DNA of 15,834 nucleotides from Pseudodesulfovibrio sp. (GCA_022712815.1 JAFLJW010000234.1:1-15834), one strand, 5' to 3'. Counted from the first letter of the stretch, positions 1 through 8,607 are shown. Numbers and translations: made by a program. The notes: generated by a model not told the origin, from the letters alone.

Positions 1-965
1 GGATTTCTTTCAATGTGCAGCCCATCAACAACTTTTTCAAAAGGATACGCCTGAGTTGAAAGAGCGTCTTGAAATGATGCATGAACGTCTTTGACCAGGG
101 CCTCAAATCCTTTTTCTTTCCGTAAAGTCGTACAAATGACCAAGGTATTGACGAACAGGCCAATCATATCCTGAACTTCTTCCAGCTCCCTGTTAGCTGC
201 CGGGCAGCCCACAATGAGATCATTCTGACCTGTGTGGCGATATATCAATGTTTTTATGAAAGCGATAAGGACAGGAAACAGGGTCACGCCCAAATCAGAA
301 GCGTAACTTTTCAGGCCAAGGCTTTGCTCCCGGCTTAACTCGAACACAAAAGCATTACCTTCAAGACTCTGTCTGGCAGGTCTCGGATAGTCGAGGGGCA
401 GTTTCAAATTGTCCGGGAGAGGAAGAAGGTTCTTCTTGATCTGATCAAACCCCACAAACTCTTGTCCCGCCTCCCATACCACATAGCTGACATAGCCAAT
501 TTCCAACGGCTGCCAATCCGGCAGGGTCTTCTTCAGGATTGCTTCATAGGCCTGATTCAATTCCCGGACAAAGATTTCAGCGGACCACCCATCAAAAACA
601 ATATGATGAAAACGAAGCAATAAGACAAAATCAGACTCTGATTCACGAAACAGGGAGACCCGAACCAATGGATTGTCAAAACCAAACTCCATTCCATCAT
701 CTTCCAGTCCCTCTTGTGAGTATGGATAATCGTAATACTCAAGCCGCAGGCTACCGATAGGAACAAGCTTCTGTTCCGGCTCGTCAGCGGACACACGCAA
801 TCGCAAAGCATCATGACGGCTTTCGAGCAAACAGAGTGCTTTTTGTAAAACTTCACTATCTACAGGGGCTTGCATCTGTGCTGCAAAAGGAATTAGATAG
901 ATTCGGCTGTCTTCATGAAGTCGTTGCAAAAACCAGATTCGCCTCTGGCTCGTGGACAGAGGATA
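1..965 (-). other. NRPS domain C4 (condensation, cut by window edge)
   Basis: Starts at YPLSTSQRRIWFLQ (residue about 2479), carries HHIVFDGW with His2598, His2599 and Asp2603, then MIGLFVNTL and YPFEKVVDGLHIERN at the left edge. About three quarters of the domain is visible. What follows it (an A domain, a carrier or a terminal thioesterase) lies outside the window. Confidence 0.92.
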
Positions 966-3900
966 GCTTTCCTTTGGGGAAGCATGTGGTATCCTGATTG
1001 TGGAGGCAGAAGCAGAATTTATGAATTCAGCCAGTGCTTTGACACTGGAATTTGACATTATGTCTTCAATTGCAAGTTTCACAGAGAACTTTTTGCAAAC
1101 CTGCGCCAGCACACGCATTGCTGAAAGGCTATGACCTCCAAGCTCAAAAAAATCTGTCTCTGTGGAAGGCACCTTGCAATCAAGGACTGATTCATAAACA
1201 CGCAAAATTATTTCTTCAGTCTCGCCAACAGACTCACTCTTTTCCCGCTTGCCAAGGTCGCCTGCACCGCGGTCCAAAGGAAAACTGCTGACGACATCAC
1301 AACCCTGGTCAACTATCGCCCCGGGATCTCTTTGAATTATCTGATTTTCAAGCTCAAGGCAGGAAATATCCCTGTCAACCGGAACCGCCTGCAACAATCC
1401 ATGAAATTTCTCACTCAACCCGAGAACGTATTCATGGTCCATTCTCGCCGGATCATAGAGAAAGCGGAACTGGATCGTGTCACCGGGAACAACAGAAATT
1501 CCCAGTGGATACGGTATCTTTTCAAAACCATTGACGTCGACAAGTTCCAGTTCGCCATCTCTAAACAGATTCCCGAACGGATAGTTTTCAAAAACGATGA
1601 GATGATCAAACAAATCCCTGCCGATTTCAGCAAGGGGCAGGTATCCATGCTGCATCTGATCAAGACTTTGCTCTTTTACGTCACGCAAAAGATTCTCAAA
1701 AGAATTATCCTCAGACCAACTTACGCGCAGGGGAATCGTCTGAATGAACAACCCCACGGTCCGATCAATGCCGTCAAGGTCGGCTGGTCGGCCAGAGGTC
1801 ACGATTCCATAGACGACATCTCGGCAGAAGCTGTTTTCCGAACTGAGAAGGATTGCCCACAGCGACTGAATCAGGATGGGCAAAGTGACAGACCTGGCAC
1901 TCGCTACCATTTGCAATTTCTTGCTAAGCTCAACATCCAGCGTCAGGTCGATAGTCACAGGGTCGACAACAGCCTGAGTCTGCTCTTTTTTGGCTATTCC
2001 TGTCAGAGGTTTAAAACCATCCAACAACGAGTCCCAGTATTGTCTGGCAGAAAGATCATCGTAGCTGGAACGCCACCTTACATAGTCGGATAACGGTATG
2101 GGATCAGGGAGTCTTTCTGAAGAACCACCATCAAGGGTTTCGTAAAGGACAAAAAGCTCCCGCAACAATATGCCCATGCACCAACCATCCATGAGAAGGT
2201 GGTGAAAGCACCAACTGAGCATGAACCCATTGCTATCAAACCTGTAAATTTGAGTCCGAAGCAGTGGGCCTTTATTGAGATCAAAACCTCGCTTCCTTTC
2301 AGCTTCCAGCAGTTCGTTTTTTTGGGTGAGAGCAAGCGGTTCCGGCAGATGAGAGAGGTCAAAATATTCCGTGCTCGTCCGGGCTTTGCGCAGAGCGACA
2401 CGATAAAACTCCCCCGCAAACGGCATGGGAAACAGGGAACGCAGACTTTCATGTCTGGAAATAACCTCTGTCCAGGCTTTGATGAGCAGAAAATCATCAA
2501 CGTGCCCTTTGAAATAAAACTCGATTTGCTGTGTGTACGTGCTCTTGTCTGTTGACAAATACTGGTACAGCATCGGCTCATGGCTTTTGTCCGGAGGATG
2601 AATACTTTCAATATCTTCCTTCTCGCAATAGCTTATCTCTCGTATCCTGTTCTGAATATCTTCCGGCAAGGCCGCCCTGTAAGCCGGAAGTTTTTTGAGC
2701 GTTTCAATCCAGCTACCCAGCAAGCCCGACACCCACTCGGGATTCAAGACATGTTGACTGAAATACGCGCCAAGATGCAGCACTCCCGCGTCATCAAAGA
2801 AAACGATCAATTCAAGCGGGCTATCCGGTTCAAAATCCGGGTGCATCAATTCCGGGATATTCCCCGGCATGGCCAAAGACAGGAGAGGTTTTAAATCCGG
2901 CTCTGTCTCACCGATGAATTTACCGAAATAATTGAAACTTATCTGCGAATCATACCCAAATATTTGAGAGTCTTTTCTCGCCAAATATCCATAGGCATTA
3001 CAATTTTGAGGGCTAAAAAACTCCCTTAGCCATGGCTGTATTTCTTCCCTGGCATCATCAAGAGACGAGACCGGCTTTAAGGGCATCGGGCATACGGCTG
3101 TGAACCAGCCCACACTGTGACTAGGATCGAATCCAGGCAGGAGAGCGTCCCGGCCATGGCTCTCCAAGGTCATGAACACGGCCTCTCGCTGGCCTTGCTC
3201 ATGGAGGGCTATGGAAAGGGCTGACAAGAGGTCGGCCTGCGCAGAGTTTGTATGTTCAAGCCGAAACCCTTCGAGTTGTTCGGACTTGAAAATTCTTTCC
3301 GAAGCCGTATCCTTTCGACCTTCGTGGACCGCATCGAGTTTTGCTGTCGGCGTCTGGCAGACCGATTCCCAGAACCTGTAATCCTCCTGCGTTGGGAAAA
3401 GTCCATCTTCCACCATTTTCTCGACTTCAACAGCTCTGGTCGCGACACCGTATGTCTCGCAGAGTTCTCCTGTATTCCGGCAGAAATGGATTAAATCCTG
3501 ACGTAAAATATCGAGAGAGAGAGCGTCGAGTACCAGGTGATGACCGGCAAACACGAGGAATTGTCTCCCTTCCTGCTCCGCCAGCCCAGCACCGAAAGTT
3601 TGACCTGTTTCAAGGTTAAGCCCTGCAATTACTACCTTGAACATATTACGAAACAGCTCTGTTCGGCTTATTCCCGATTCGATGAAGCAGCTTTTTAAAG
3701 TGATCTTCTCAGGCGCGTACAGAAAAGGAGCACCTTCTTTTGCAAAAGAGAGTCTGAGCGCTTCAAACCTGCCCGGCAAGGTTTGCAGCCATGATTCTAT
3801 CCTGTCCTGTTCAATGCCTGAGCTGATTTCCATTGGAAGCAACATGTAAAAGTTCTTCCAATGATCAGGGTGATTTTGAATGAGGGCTTCTTGCAAGGGG

Positions 3901-6900
3901 AGTAACGGTACTTTTTGTCCGGCTTCAACAGAGGCGTAAGAAGGCTCTCCCCCGGCATGAAAATCTTCAGCCTTGTCCAGCAACCTGCAAAGATCACCAA
4001 ATCCCGGAGTCCGAATGAAATCCGCAGCAGAAAGAACCTTTACATGATTTCGATGCAGTACCCCTGTGATCTGGATGGCCTTTATGGAGTCGCCACCATC
4101 TCTCAAAAAATCGCTTTGCTCGTTCGCCTCGGAATGAAGAATTACCTGCCACGCGTCGGCAAATATCTGAACGCTGCTTCTCTGCAAAATACCGGCGCAT
4201 TCGTTCTCGATGAACTGTTTGAAATCTTCTAATAAAGATGACCCATTTTTTATAAAGAGCTCGTCGTACTCCAAAACAATTCTGGCTTTTGCTCCGGTTT
4301 CAAGGGTAAAACTCCCGGTGAACTTGCTCGCCTTGAGCTGTGGCTCCAGTATCTCTACAAAGAGTCCTTCCTCTTCGATGTTTTCGACACAAGAGTGAGT
4401 CGCCAGAATATCTGCAACCGCGGTCCTGTTGCAGTACCGATTATGTGTGATTGCTTCTTTGAGCTGCGTTGCTGTCTCTCTGGTAGCTGAGACAATATCC
4501 AACTCCCCACGGGCCTGTAAGCGCAAGGCGATGGTGTTGACGAAAAAACCAGCGGCATTGAATTCATCTTGAGTCTCACGCAACCCCACAGGGACACCGA
4601 TGAGTATTTCCTGTTTACCATATGTCTTGCGCAGGAAATCGCCAAGCAGGGTGACAAAGCCAGCTAATAGGGTCGTGCCGGACTTTTGAGCAAGGATTTT
4701 AAGACGAGATACAAGCTCTGACCCAAGGCCGACGCTTGCCATTGCGCCTTTTCTCTTTGAGGAAGCATGTAAAAAAGGGAGTGGCGGAGCGAGATTTTTT
4801 CCCCAGTAAGCTTGATCCGCCTTGAAGTCACTCGACCGAAGGTACGCATTCTCCCTTTGGCAAAACTCCACCTGAGTGGCAAGAAGCCCTTTGACACCTT
4901 TTTTATTGTGCACGTATTGCAAGGCATTTCTTAGCAATATCTCAATGCTTTCGGCATCTCCGACAATATGGTGAGCCAACACAAGCATCTGAAAACGGCC
5001 TGAAAACCTGGCTACTTCCAACCTGATGAGAGGTTCATTCCTCAAATCGAACGGTGTATGTATTTGGTCTTCAAAATATTCTTTCGCGGAGTCTGAATCA
5101 GAAAATTCTGTAACATGCATGGGAATTTCAAGCGTATCATTTTCTTCAAAACAGGGGTTATCAATATCCCCCGCCACTGTGCAGGAAAAAAGGGCTTGAT
5201 CTTTCACAGCCCTGTAAAATGATTCCATGAACGTTTCTGCCAGTTCTCCTTTTACTTCCATCAGGAAAGGCATGTTGTAATCAATTGATTCGTCATTTGC
5301 CTGCTGATAGGCCCAAAGCTGAAACTGGTTCTGATTCAGTGGAATCGTATCATATTGGTTCTTTGCTGATTCGGGCTGCTTCTTTTGCAAAAGGGCTGCA
5401 ACTTCAAACAGACTTTCGCATTTCACGAAATCACGAAATGGAATATCAACGGTGTATTTGTTGCGAATCTCATGGAGCAGGGACATAGCTTTCAAGCTAT
5501 CTCCGCCTTGAACAAAGAAATCCGTTTCCGGATCATATTTCTTGCCGAGAACAAGTTCGCAAAGGCTCAATAATTTTGAGTCTATCTTTTGGGTATCAAG
5601 CTTAGACAGCGGTTTCTTTTTTACGATATTCTTCAAAGCATCGCGGTCAATTTTCCCTGTCACGGTAACCGGCATAGTGCTCAGTTGGTGCCAAAAAGAT
5701 GGAATCATGTACGTTGGTAAATTCCCTTTGCTCCAACTGATGATGGTTTCAAGCTGAGTTCCAGGACTCAAAACAATGAAGGCCGCAAGCATTGCCTGAC
5801 CAGTTGCATCCTCCGTGGCAAGAACAGAAGCCTGACTGACGGCCTCGCACCTTTCGAGCAGGAAAGAGACTTCTCCCAGTTCAACGCGGTTGCCTCTTAT
5901 TTTCACTTGATCATCAGTTCTGCCGACCAGAACAATTTCACCCTGTTCAGACCAAAGGGCGAGATCGCCTGTTGCGTAGATGCGTTCTTCTTTTGCCCAT
6001 GGCAATGACTGAAAACGTTCCCCCGTCAACTGCCTGTTTTCGTAATATCCAAGGGCAAGGCTTGCGCCTCCAATCCAAAGTTCTCCGACCATTCCTGCGG
6101 GCAACGATTTTTTTTCTGAATTTAGAATATACGCTGTTACATTTGGAATGGGACGCCCTGAGCTGAAAGGTAATTGTTCTTCCGGGGAAACTTTTTTTAT
6201 GGAAGCGCAAACGCAGGCCTCTGTGGGCCCATACGCATTAAAGTACTCCAACCGACTCGCATAATGAAGGGCATCTGTTGCAACAGGAGCTTCACCTGCC
6301 GTTATGAGAACCCTCAAACCAGAAAAATCATCTCTATCAAACAGATGCAGATAGGAAGGCGGAAAGGTTGTTACAGATATTGCATTTTCTTCCATGTACT
6401 CTTTTAACGTCCATGGTTCATTGCGATATCTGTCAGTTACAGGGTAAAGGCAGGCCCCGGAAAGAAGGCTCATGAAAATTTCGGATAGAGAGGCATCAAA
6501 GGCAGGAGAAGCAAATTGTAAAACATTATCTCTTTGGCTCAATCCAAAGATTTCCATCTGCCCTTGAATCATGTTTACAAAGCCGCTGTGGGAAACAAGA
6601 ACGCCCTTGGGCTTACCCGTAGAACCAGAAGTATAAATCAGGTAAGCCCCATCCTGCGGGCTTGTTTTTTCAAAATGATTCTTGCCGGAAGTTGTCTTAT
6701 AACCGGCTTTATCAAGGTCAATGGTCAAGACAGCTTTTGCATCATTGACAATATAATCAATACGCTTAGCGGGCGACTTCGGGTCTAATGGCAGATAAAT
6801 AGCTCCGGCTCTCATTATCCCCAGAATGGTTTCAGCCAGCTTAATGCTTCTTTTTGCCAAAACACCGACAATATCACCTTTTTTGACCCCTTTTTCCATG

Positions 6901-8399
6901 AGCCAGGAAGCGCATGATAACGATCTCTCTTGCACTTCTGCATACGATAGAGCAGAGCCATGTTCATCTTTCACTGCGTGTTTTTCTTTAAAAACATCTA
7001 CCGTATCGTCAAAAAACTCTGGAATCGTTTTGATTGCATAGTTCTTTCTTTGTCCTTGCTGCCAACCAAGCAGCTCTTTCTCTTCTTCTTCAAGCAAAAA
7101 AGTGAGCTGCGATATATCTGAACAGAATTCCAACTGACAAGACAGCAATTCTATGCGTTTTACATATCTTTCGACATCTTTCTCACTCAAATGATTGCGA
7201 CTGTTGCGCACAGTCAAAGAAAACTGATTAGTTCCAGGATCTTGCAAAATGAGTGTCCCAAACAAGACAGCTTCATGGTTGCTGTGGAATTGTTCTAATG
7301 TGCTAAAAGAAAAATCAGGATTGCCTTTAGGCAGATTTGGAAGAGAATTCACAAAAGTATCGCCTAGATACTCCAGTCTTTTATGACTGAGCTTACGCAG
7401 TGCCATTTGGTAGGGAGTGCGAATATGTCGAAAAAACGACATACTTTGTGCAGCCACCTCCTTCGTAAGCTTTTCAAAGGATTCATACTGACTCAAATCC
7501 AGAAACACGGGCGGAAGTGAAATATGAGTCCCCTGCCTCTTTTTGTGCGGTTTTCGTTCCCCAAAGGCGATCGGGGTTTGGATGGCGACTTTTTTCTCGT
7601 CGCACATAAATGAAATGATCAGAGCATGAAGCCCGGTAAAATACACAGTTGGGCTTATTTTATACTTGGCGATGATGCCTTCGATTACTCGTGAAAGGTC
7701 TTCGGAAAGATAATATTTTTTATGACGAGAACGGCCAAGAACATCTGCAAATCCAGAACGTGCTCTGAAAATCCTTTTTTCTGGAATTTGTTCCAAATGC
7801 TTTTCCCAGAAATCTATATCCTTGCCGAATTTTGATGATTCGAAATACTTTTTATCTTTTAGATAAAGGTCTTTGCATGAGCATTTTTCTCCAAGGGAAA
7901 GCTCTTTACCGTGCAGAAGAGAGCTATAGATATCGGCGACAAAATTAACATGAAAAAACATGGAAAGGCCGTCAGAAATCAAGTGAGAGCATTTTACAGC
8001 ATATATGCTCTCGGATTTCGCTGTGTGAATAAGAGCGAAGCGAATGAGCTGCTCATCGACGGATTCCTCAAAAAAATCTTCGATGTACTGCCGAGCAGCT
8101 TGAGTGGAGTTTGTTTCACTACAGGCGTCAAAAAATCTAAAATCAATCTCTTCACATCCGCCAATTTTGAAACAGGGTTCTTTTTCGTCGCGGCAAAGCG
8201 AAGCACTCAGCAAAGGGGTATACTGCAATGCTACCCGTATAGCTTCTTTGACTCTTTCCGGAGAAACTTTATTTTTGACAAAAAAACAGACCCTAATCGC
8301 AATTTCATTATACTCTGATAAAGATGTCTGACTAGACAACCAAAGTTCTTTTTGACTACCGGAAAATGGAAGAAGCTCTCGCTCTTCGTCATTAGTCAT
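1..8399 (-). CDS. Nonribosomal peptide synthetase, C-A-T-C-T-E-C-T-C..., 3' end outside the window
   Basis: Multimodular cytoplasmic assembly-line enzyme that joins amino acids as thioesters on carrier domains. One frame stays open from the ATG at 8399 to the window edge (at least 2799 residues). The start is preceded by AAGGGAG six bases upstream, and the first condensation motif begins by about residue 10, so there is no room for a missing domain. Domain order read from motifs: C1 (about 9-440), A1 (455-930), T1 (Ser968), C2 (1019-1398), T2 (Ser1438), E (1496-1930), C3 (1935-2360), T3 (Ser2424), C4 (2479 onward, cut). Modules 2 and 3 have no adenylation domain. Carrier T2 has the GGDS form typical of carriers before epimerization domains, and T3 the GGHS form. 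The gene is divergent from the aminomutase, thioesterase and phosphopantetheinyl transferase genes, which fit as its helpers. The product is unknown. The family call is certain; how T2 and T3 are loaded is not. Confidence 0.97.
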   Translation of the reverse strand, partial: MTNDEERELLPFSGSQKELWLSSQTSLSEYNEIAIRVCFFVKNKVSPERVKEAIRVALQYTPLLSASLCRDEKEPCFKIGGCEEIDFRFFDACSETNSTQAARQYIEDFFEESVDEQLIRFALIHTAKSESIYAVKCSHLISDGLSMFFHVNFVADIYSSLLHGKELSLGEKCSCKDLYLKDKKYFESSKFGKDIDFWEKHLEQIPEKRIFRARSGFADVLGRSRHKKYYLSEDLSRVIEGIIAKYKISPTVYFTGLHALIISFMCDEKKVAIQTPIAFGERKPHKKRQGTHISLPPVFLDLSQYESFEKLTKEVAAQSMSFFRHIRTPYQMALRKLSHKRLEYLGDTFVNSLPNLPKGNPDFSFSTLEQFHSNHEAVLFGTLILQDPGTNQFSLTVRNSRNHLSEKDVERYVKRIELLSCQLEFCSDISQLTFLLEEEEKELLGWQQGQRKNYAIKTIPEFFDDTVDVFKEKHAVKDEHGSALSYAEVQERSLSCASWLMEKGVKKGDIVGVLAKRSIKLAETILGIMRAGAIYLPLDPKSPAKRIDYIVNDAKAVLTIDLDKAGYKTTSGKNHFEKTSPQDGAYLIYTSGSTGKPKGVLVSHSGFVNMIQGQMEIFGLSQRDNVLQFASPAFDASLSEIFMSLLSGACLYPVTDRYRNEPWTLKEYMEENAISVTTFPPSYLHLFDRDDFSGLRVLITAGEAPVATDALHYASRLEYFNAYGPTEACVCASIKKVSPEEQLPFSSGRPIPNVTAYILNSEKKSLPAGMVGELWIGGASLALGYYENRQLTGERFQSLPWAKEERIYATGDLALWSEQGEIVLVGRTDDQVKIRGNRVELGEVSFLLERCEAVSQASVLATEDATGQAMLAAFIVLSPGTQLETIISWSKGNLPTYMIPSFWHQLSTMPVTVTGKIDRDALKNIVKKKPLSKLDTQKIDSKLLSLCELVLGKKYDPETDFFVQGGDSLKAMSLLHEIRNKYTVDIPFRDFVKCESLFEVAALLQKKQPESAKNQYDTIPLNQNQFQLWAYQQANDESIDYNMPFLMEVKGELAETFMESFYRAVKDQALFSCTVAGDIDNPCFEENDTLEIPMHVTEFSDSDSAKEYFEDQIHTPFDLRNEPLIRLEVARFSGRFQMLVLAHHIVGDAESIEILLRNALQYVHNKKGVKGLLATQVEFCQRENAYLRSSDFKADQAYWGKNLAPPLPFLHASSKRKGAMASVGLGSELVSRLKILAQKSGTTLLAGFVTLLGDFLRKTYGKQEILIGVPVGLRETQDEFNAAGFFVNTIALRLQARGELDIVSATRETATQLKEAITHNRYCNRTAVADILATHSCVENIEEEGLFVEILEPQLKASKFTGSFTLETGAKARIVLEYDELFIKNGSSLLEDFKQFIENECAGILQRSSVQIFADAWQVILHSEANEQSDFLRDGGDSIKAIQITGVLHRNHVKVLSAADFIRTPGFGDLCRLLDKAEDFHAGGEPSYASVEAGQKVPLLPLQEALIQNHPDHWKNFYMLLPMEISSGIEQDRIESWLQTLPGRFEALRLSFAKEGAPFLYAPEKITLKSCFIESGISRTELFRNMFKVVIAGLNLETGQTFGAGLAEQEGRQFLVFAGHHLVLDALSLDILRQDLIHFCRNTGELCETYGVATRAVEVEKMVEDGLFPTQEDYRFWESVCQTPTAKLDAVHEGRKDTASERIFKSEQLEGFRLEHTNSAQADLLSALSIALHEQGQREAVFMTLESHGRDALLPGFDPSHSVGWFTAVCPMPLKPVSSLDDAREEIQPWLREFFSPQNCNAYGYLARKDSQIFGYDSQISFNYFGKFIGETEPDLKPLLSLAMPGNIPELMHPDFEPDSPLELIVFFDDAGVLHLGAYFSQHVLNPEWVSGLLGSWIETLKKLPAYRAALPEDIQNRIREISYCEKEDIESIHPPDKSHEPMLYQYLSTDKSTYTQQIEFYFKGHVDDFLLIKAWTEVISRHESLRSLFPMPFAGEFYRVALRKARTSTEYFDLSHLPEPLALTQKNELLEAERKRGFDLNKGPLLRTQIYRFDSNGFMLSWCFHHLLMDGWCMGILLRELFVLYETLDGGSSERLPDPIPLSDYVRWRSSYDDLSARQYWDSLLDGFKPLTGIAKKEQTQAVVDPVTIDLTLDVELSKKLQMVASARSVTLPILIQSLWAILLSSENSFCRDVVYGIVTSGRPADLDGIDRTVGLFIQTIPLRVSWSEDNSFENLLRDVKEQSLDQMQHGYLPLAEIGRDLFDHLIVFENYPFGNLFRDGELELVDVNGFEKIPYPLGISVVPGDTIQFRFLYDPARMDHEYVLGLSEKFHGLLQAVPVDRDISCLELENQIIQRDPGAIVDQGCDVVSSFPLDRGAGDLGKREKSESVGETEEIILRVYESVLDCKVPSTETDFFELGGHSLSAMRVLAQVCKKFSVKLAIEDIMSNSSVKALAEFINSASASTIRIPHASPKESYPLSTSQRRIWFLQRLHEDSRIYLIPFAAQMQAPVDSEVLQKALCLLESRHDALRLRVSADEPEQKLVPIGSLRLEYYDYPYSQEGLEDDGMEFGFDNPLVRVSLFRESESDFVLLLRFHHIVFDGWSAEIFVRELNQAYEAILKKTLPDWQPLEIGYVSYVVWEAGQEFVGFDQIKKNLLPLPDNLKLPLDYPRPARQSLEGNAFVFELSREQSLGLKSYASDLGVTLFPVLIAFIKTLIYRHTGQNDLIVGCPAANRELEEVQDMIGLFVNTLVICTTLRKEKGFEALVKDVHASFQDALSTQAYPFEKVVDGLHIERN
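1022..1247 (-). other. NRPS domain T3 (peptidyl carrier in a second A-less module)
   Basis: Carrier domain with FFELGGHSLSAM, Ser2424 being the predicted phosphopantetheine site. The GGHS form is typical of carriers followed by a C domain, which is what comes next. A Lys/Glu-rich linker of roughly 30 residues joins it to C3. Confidence 0.92.
1320..2597 (-). other. NRPS domain C3 (condensation after epimerization)
   Basis: Residues about 1935-2360. The catalytic motif is HHLLMDGW with His2066, His2067 and Asp2071, and VGLFIQTIPLRV is the downstream core motif. Its place after the E domain makes it a DCL type by position. It leads through a short linker straight into T3, again with no adenylation domain. 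Confidence 0.9.
2610..3914 (-). other. NRPS epimerization domain (E)
   Basis: Residues about 1496-1930. Converts the carrier-bound residue between L and D forms. It has HHLVLDAL (His1620, His1621, Asp1625), the E-type motif LESHGRD with the catalytic Glu1746, the SVGWFTAVCP stretch that matches the E5 motif, and FNYFGK at Asn1823, which matches the E7 motif FNYLG. These separate it from an ordinary C domain. The Gly of HHxxxDG is Ala and the following VSW is replaced, but the catalytic His and Glu remain, so it is probably active. It predicts a D-residue at the position set by T2. Confidence 0.9.
3972..4202 (-). other. NRPS domain T2 (peptidyl carrier in an A-less module)
   Basis: Carrier domain with FLRDGGDSIKAI, Ser1438 being the predicted phosphopantetheine site. 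The GGDS form is usual for carriers that serve an epimerization domain, and one follows here. No adenylation domain stands between C2 and this carrier, so its amino acid must come from A1 or from an A domain in trans. Confidence 0.9.
4203..5345 (-). other. NRPS domain C2 (condensation)
   Basis: Condensation domain of module 2, residues about 1019-1398. It starts at LNQNQFQLW, carries HHIVGDA with His1143, His1144 and Asp1148, and has the GFFVNTIALR core motif. The last Gly of HHxxxDG is Ala. It ends directly before the T2 carrier, with no room for an adenylation domain. Confidence 0.87.
5385..5597 (-). other. NRPS domain T1 (peptidyl carrier)
   Basis: Carrier domain directly after A1. The phosphopantetheine attachment motif is FFVQGGDSLKAM with Ser968 as the modified residue. 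It has the GGDS form although the next domain is a C domain and not an E domain. Confidence 0.92.
5610..7037 (-). other. NRPS domain A1 (adenylation, predicted aromatic amino acid)
   Basis: The only adenylation domain visible in this synthetase (residues about 455-930). It uses ATP to activate an amino acid and load it on T1. Motifs seen: A3 TSGSTGKPKG from Thr590, A4 FDAS at Asp635, A5 NAYGPTE from Asn721, A7 YATGDL, A8 GRTDDQVKIRGNRVELGE, A10 TGKIDR with Lys916. Positions align to GrsA PheA with an offset of 400 up to residue 731, giving a pocket code of D635 A636 S639 T678 I699 A701 A722 V730 C731 K916. GrsA (Phe) is DAWTIAAICK, and as I recall one published Tyr code is DASTVAAVCK. Asp635 and Lys916 are the usual ligands for an alpha-amino acid, so an alpha-aromatic residue is the best guess. 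Confidence 0.9.
7080..8375 (-). other. NRPS domain C1 (N-terminal condensation domain)
   Basis: Condensation domain at the extreme N-terminus of the synthetase (residues about 9-440). The catalytic motif reads SHLISDG with His139 and Asp143; the first His of the usual HHxxxDG is Ser, while the second, catalytic His is kept. The FVN core motif is seen as YLGDTFVNSLP. A C domain ahead of the first A domain either accepts a chain from an upstream NRPS protein or attaches an acyl starter (lipoinitiation). The sequence alone does not tell which. No docking helix is obvious in the few residues before it. Confidence 0.85.
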
Positions 8400-8430
8400 A
8401 ACAAGCTCCCTTTAAAACCTCTCTGATAGG

Positions 8431-8457
8431 ATTATATTACACAGAAAAAGTTGGCAA
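8431..8457 (-). promoter_or_regulatory. Candidate sigma70-type promoter of the NRPS gene
   Basis: Read on the minus strand, TATAAT (8436-8431, a perfect -10 match) lies about 31 bases before the NRPS start codon. TTGCCA (8457-8452, five of six to the -35 consensus) lies 15 bases further up. The 15-base spacer is shorter than the usual 16-18. The -35 lies inside an inverted repeat. This is a pattern match only. Confidence 0.45.
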
Positions 8458-8466
8458 GCTCAACTT
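8448..8466. promoter_or_regulatory. Inverted repeat over the NRPS -35, possible operator
   Basis: AAGTTG and CAACTT flank a 7-base centre (8448-8453 and 8461-8466). The dyad covers the candidate -35 of the NRPS promoter, a place where a bound repressor would block RNA polymerase. The binding protein is unknown, and no regulator gene is visible in the window. Confidence 0.35.
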
Positions 8467-8476
8467 CCTATATTTG

Positions 8477-8514
8477 TTGCTAAAGCAAGAGAGGACAAGG
8501 TTGCTCCGGAAGCA
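8477..8514. promoter_or_regulatory. Pair of short TTGCT...AGCA dyads in the divergent promoter region
   Basis: TTGCT-AA-AGCAA (8477-8488) is a perfect 5-base inverted repeat. A second, related dyad, TTGCT-CCGGA-AGCA, lies at 8501-8514. The two start 24 bases apart, slightly more than two helix turns. They sit between the divergent NRPS and aminomutase genes. The rest of the 8400-8689 intergenic stretch shows no gene; a run of seven T at 8560-8566 has no convincing hairpin in front of it. Confidence 0.3.
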
Positions 8515-8607
8515 TTTTCAAGAAACGGTCACATACGGCAAGTGGACTCCTTCCTGATCTTTTTTTGCACCAATCCCGAGAATTTCATGTATTACTTGTT
8601 GAAAGAA

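Noticed and set aside
1332..2093. Plus-strand open frame of 253 residues inside the NRPS region
   Set aside because: It is the antisense shadow of C3, whose motifs and continuous frame on the minus strand are clear; the plus-strand product has no recognisable motif.
3541..3542. Reading the domain at 2610-3914 as an ordinary condensation domain
   Set aside because: LESHGRD, the SVGWFT stretch and FNYFGK are epimerization motifs, and the preceding carrier has the GGDS form that goes with E domains.
7911..8318. Plus-strand open frame of 135 residues opposite the C1 domain
   Set aside because: It lies antisense to the first condensation domain, has no ribosome site or family features, and its composition is what a mirrored coding frame gives.
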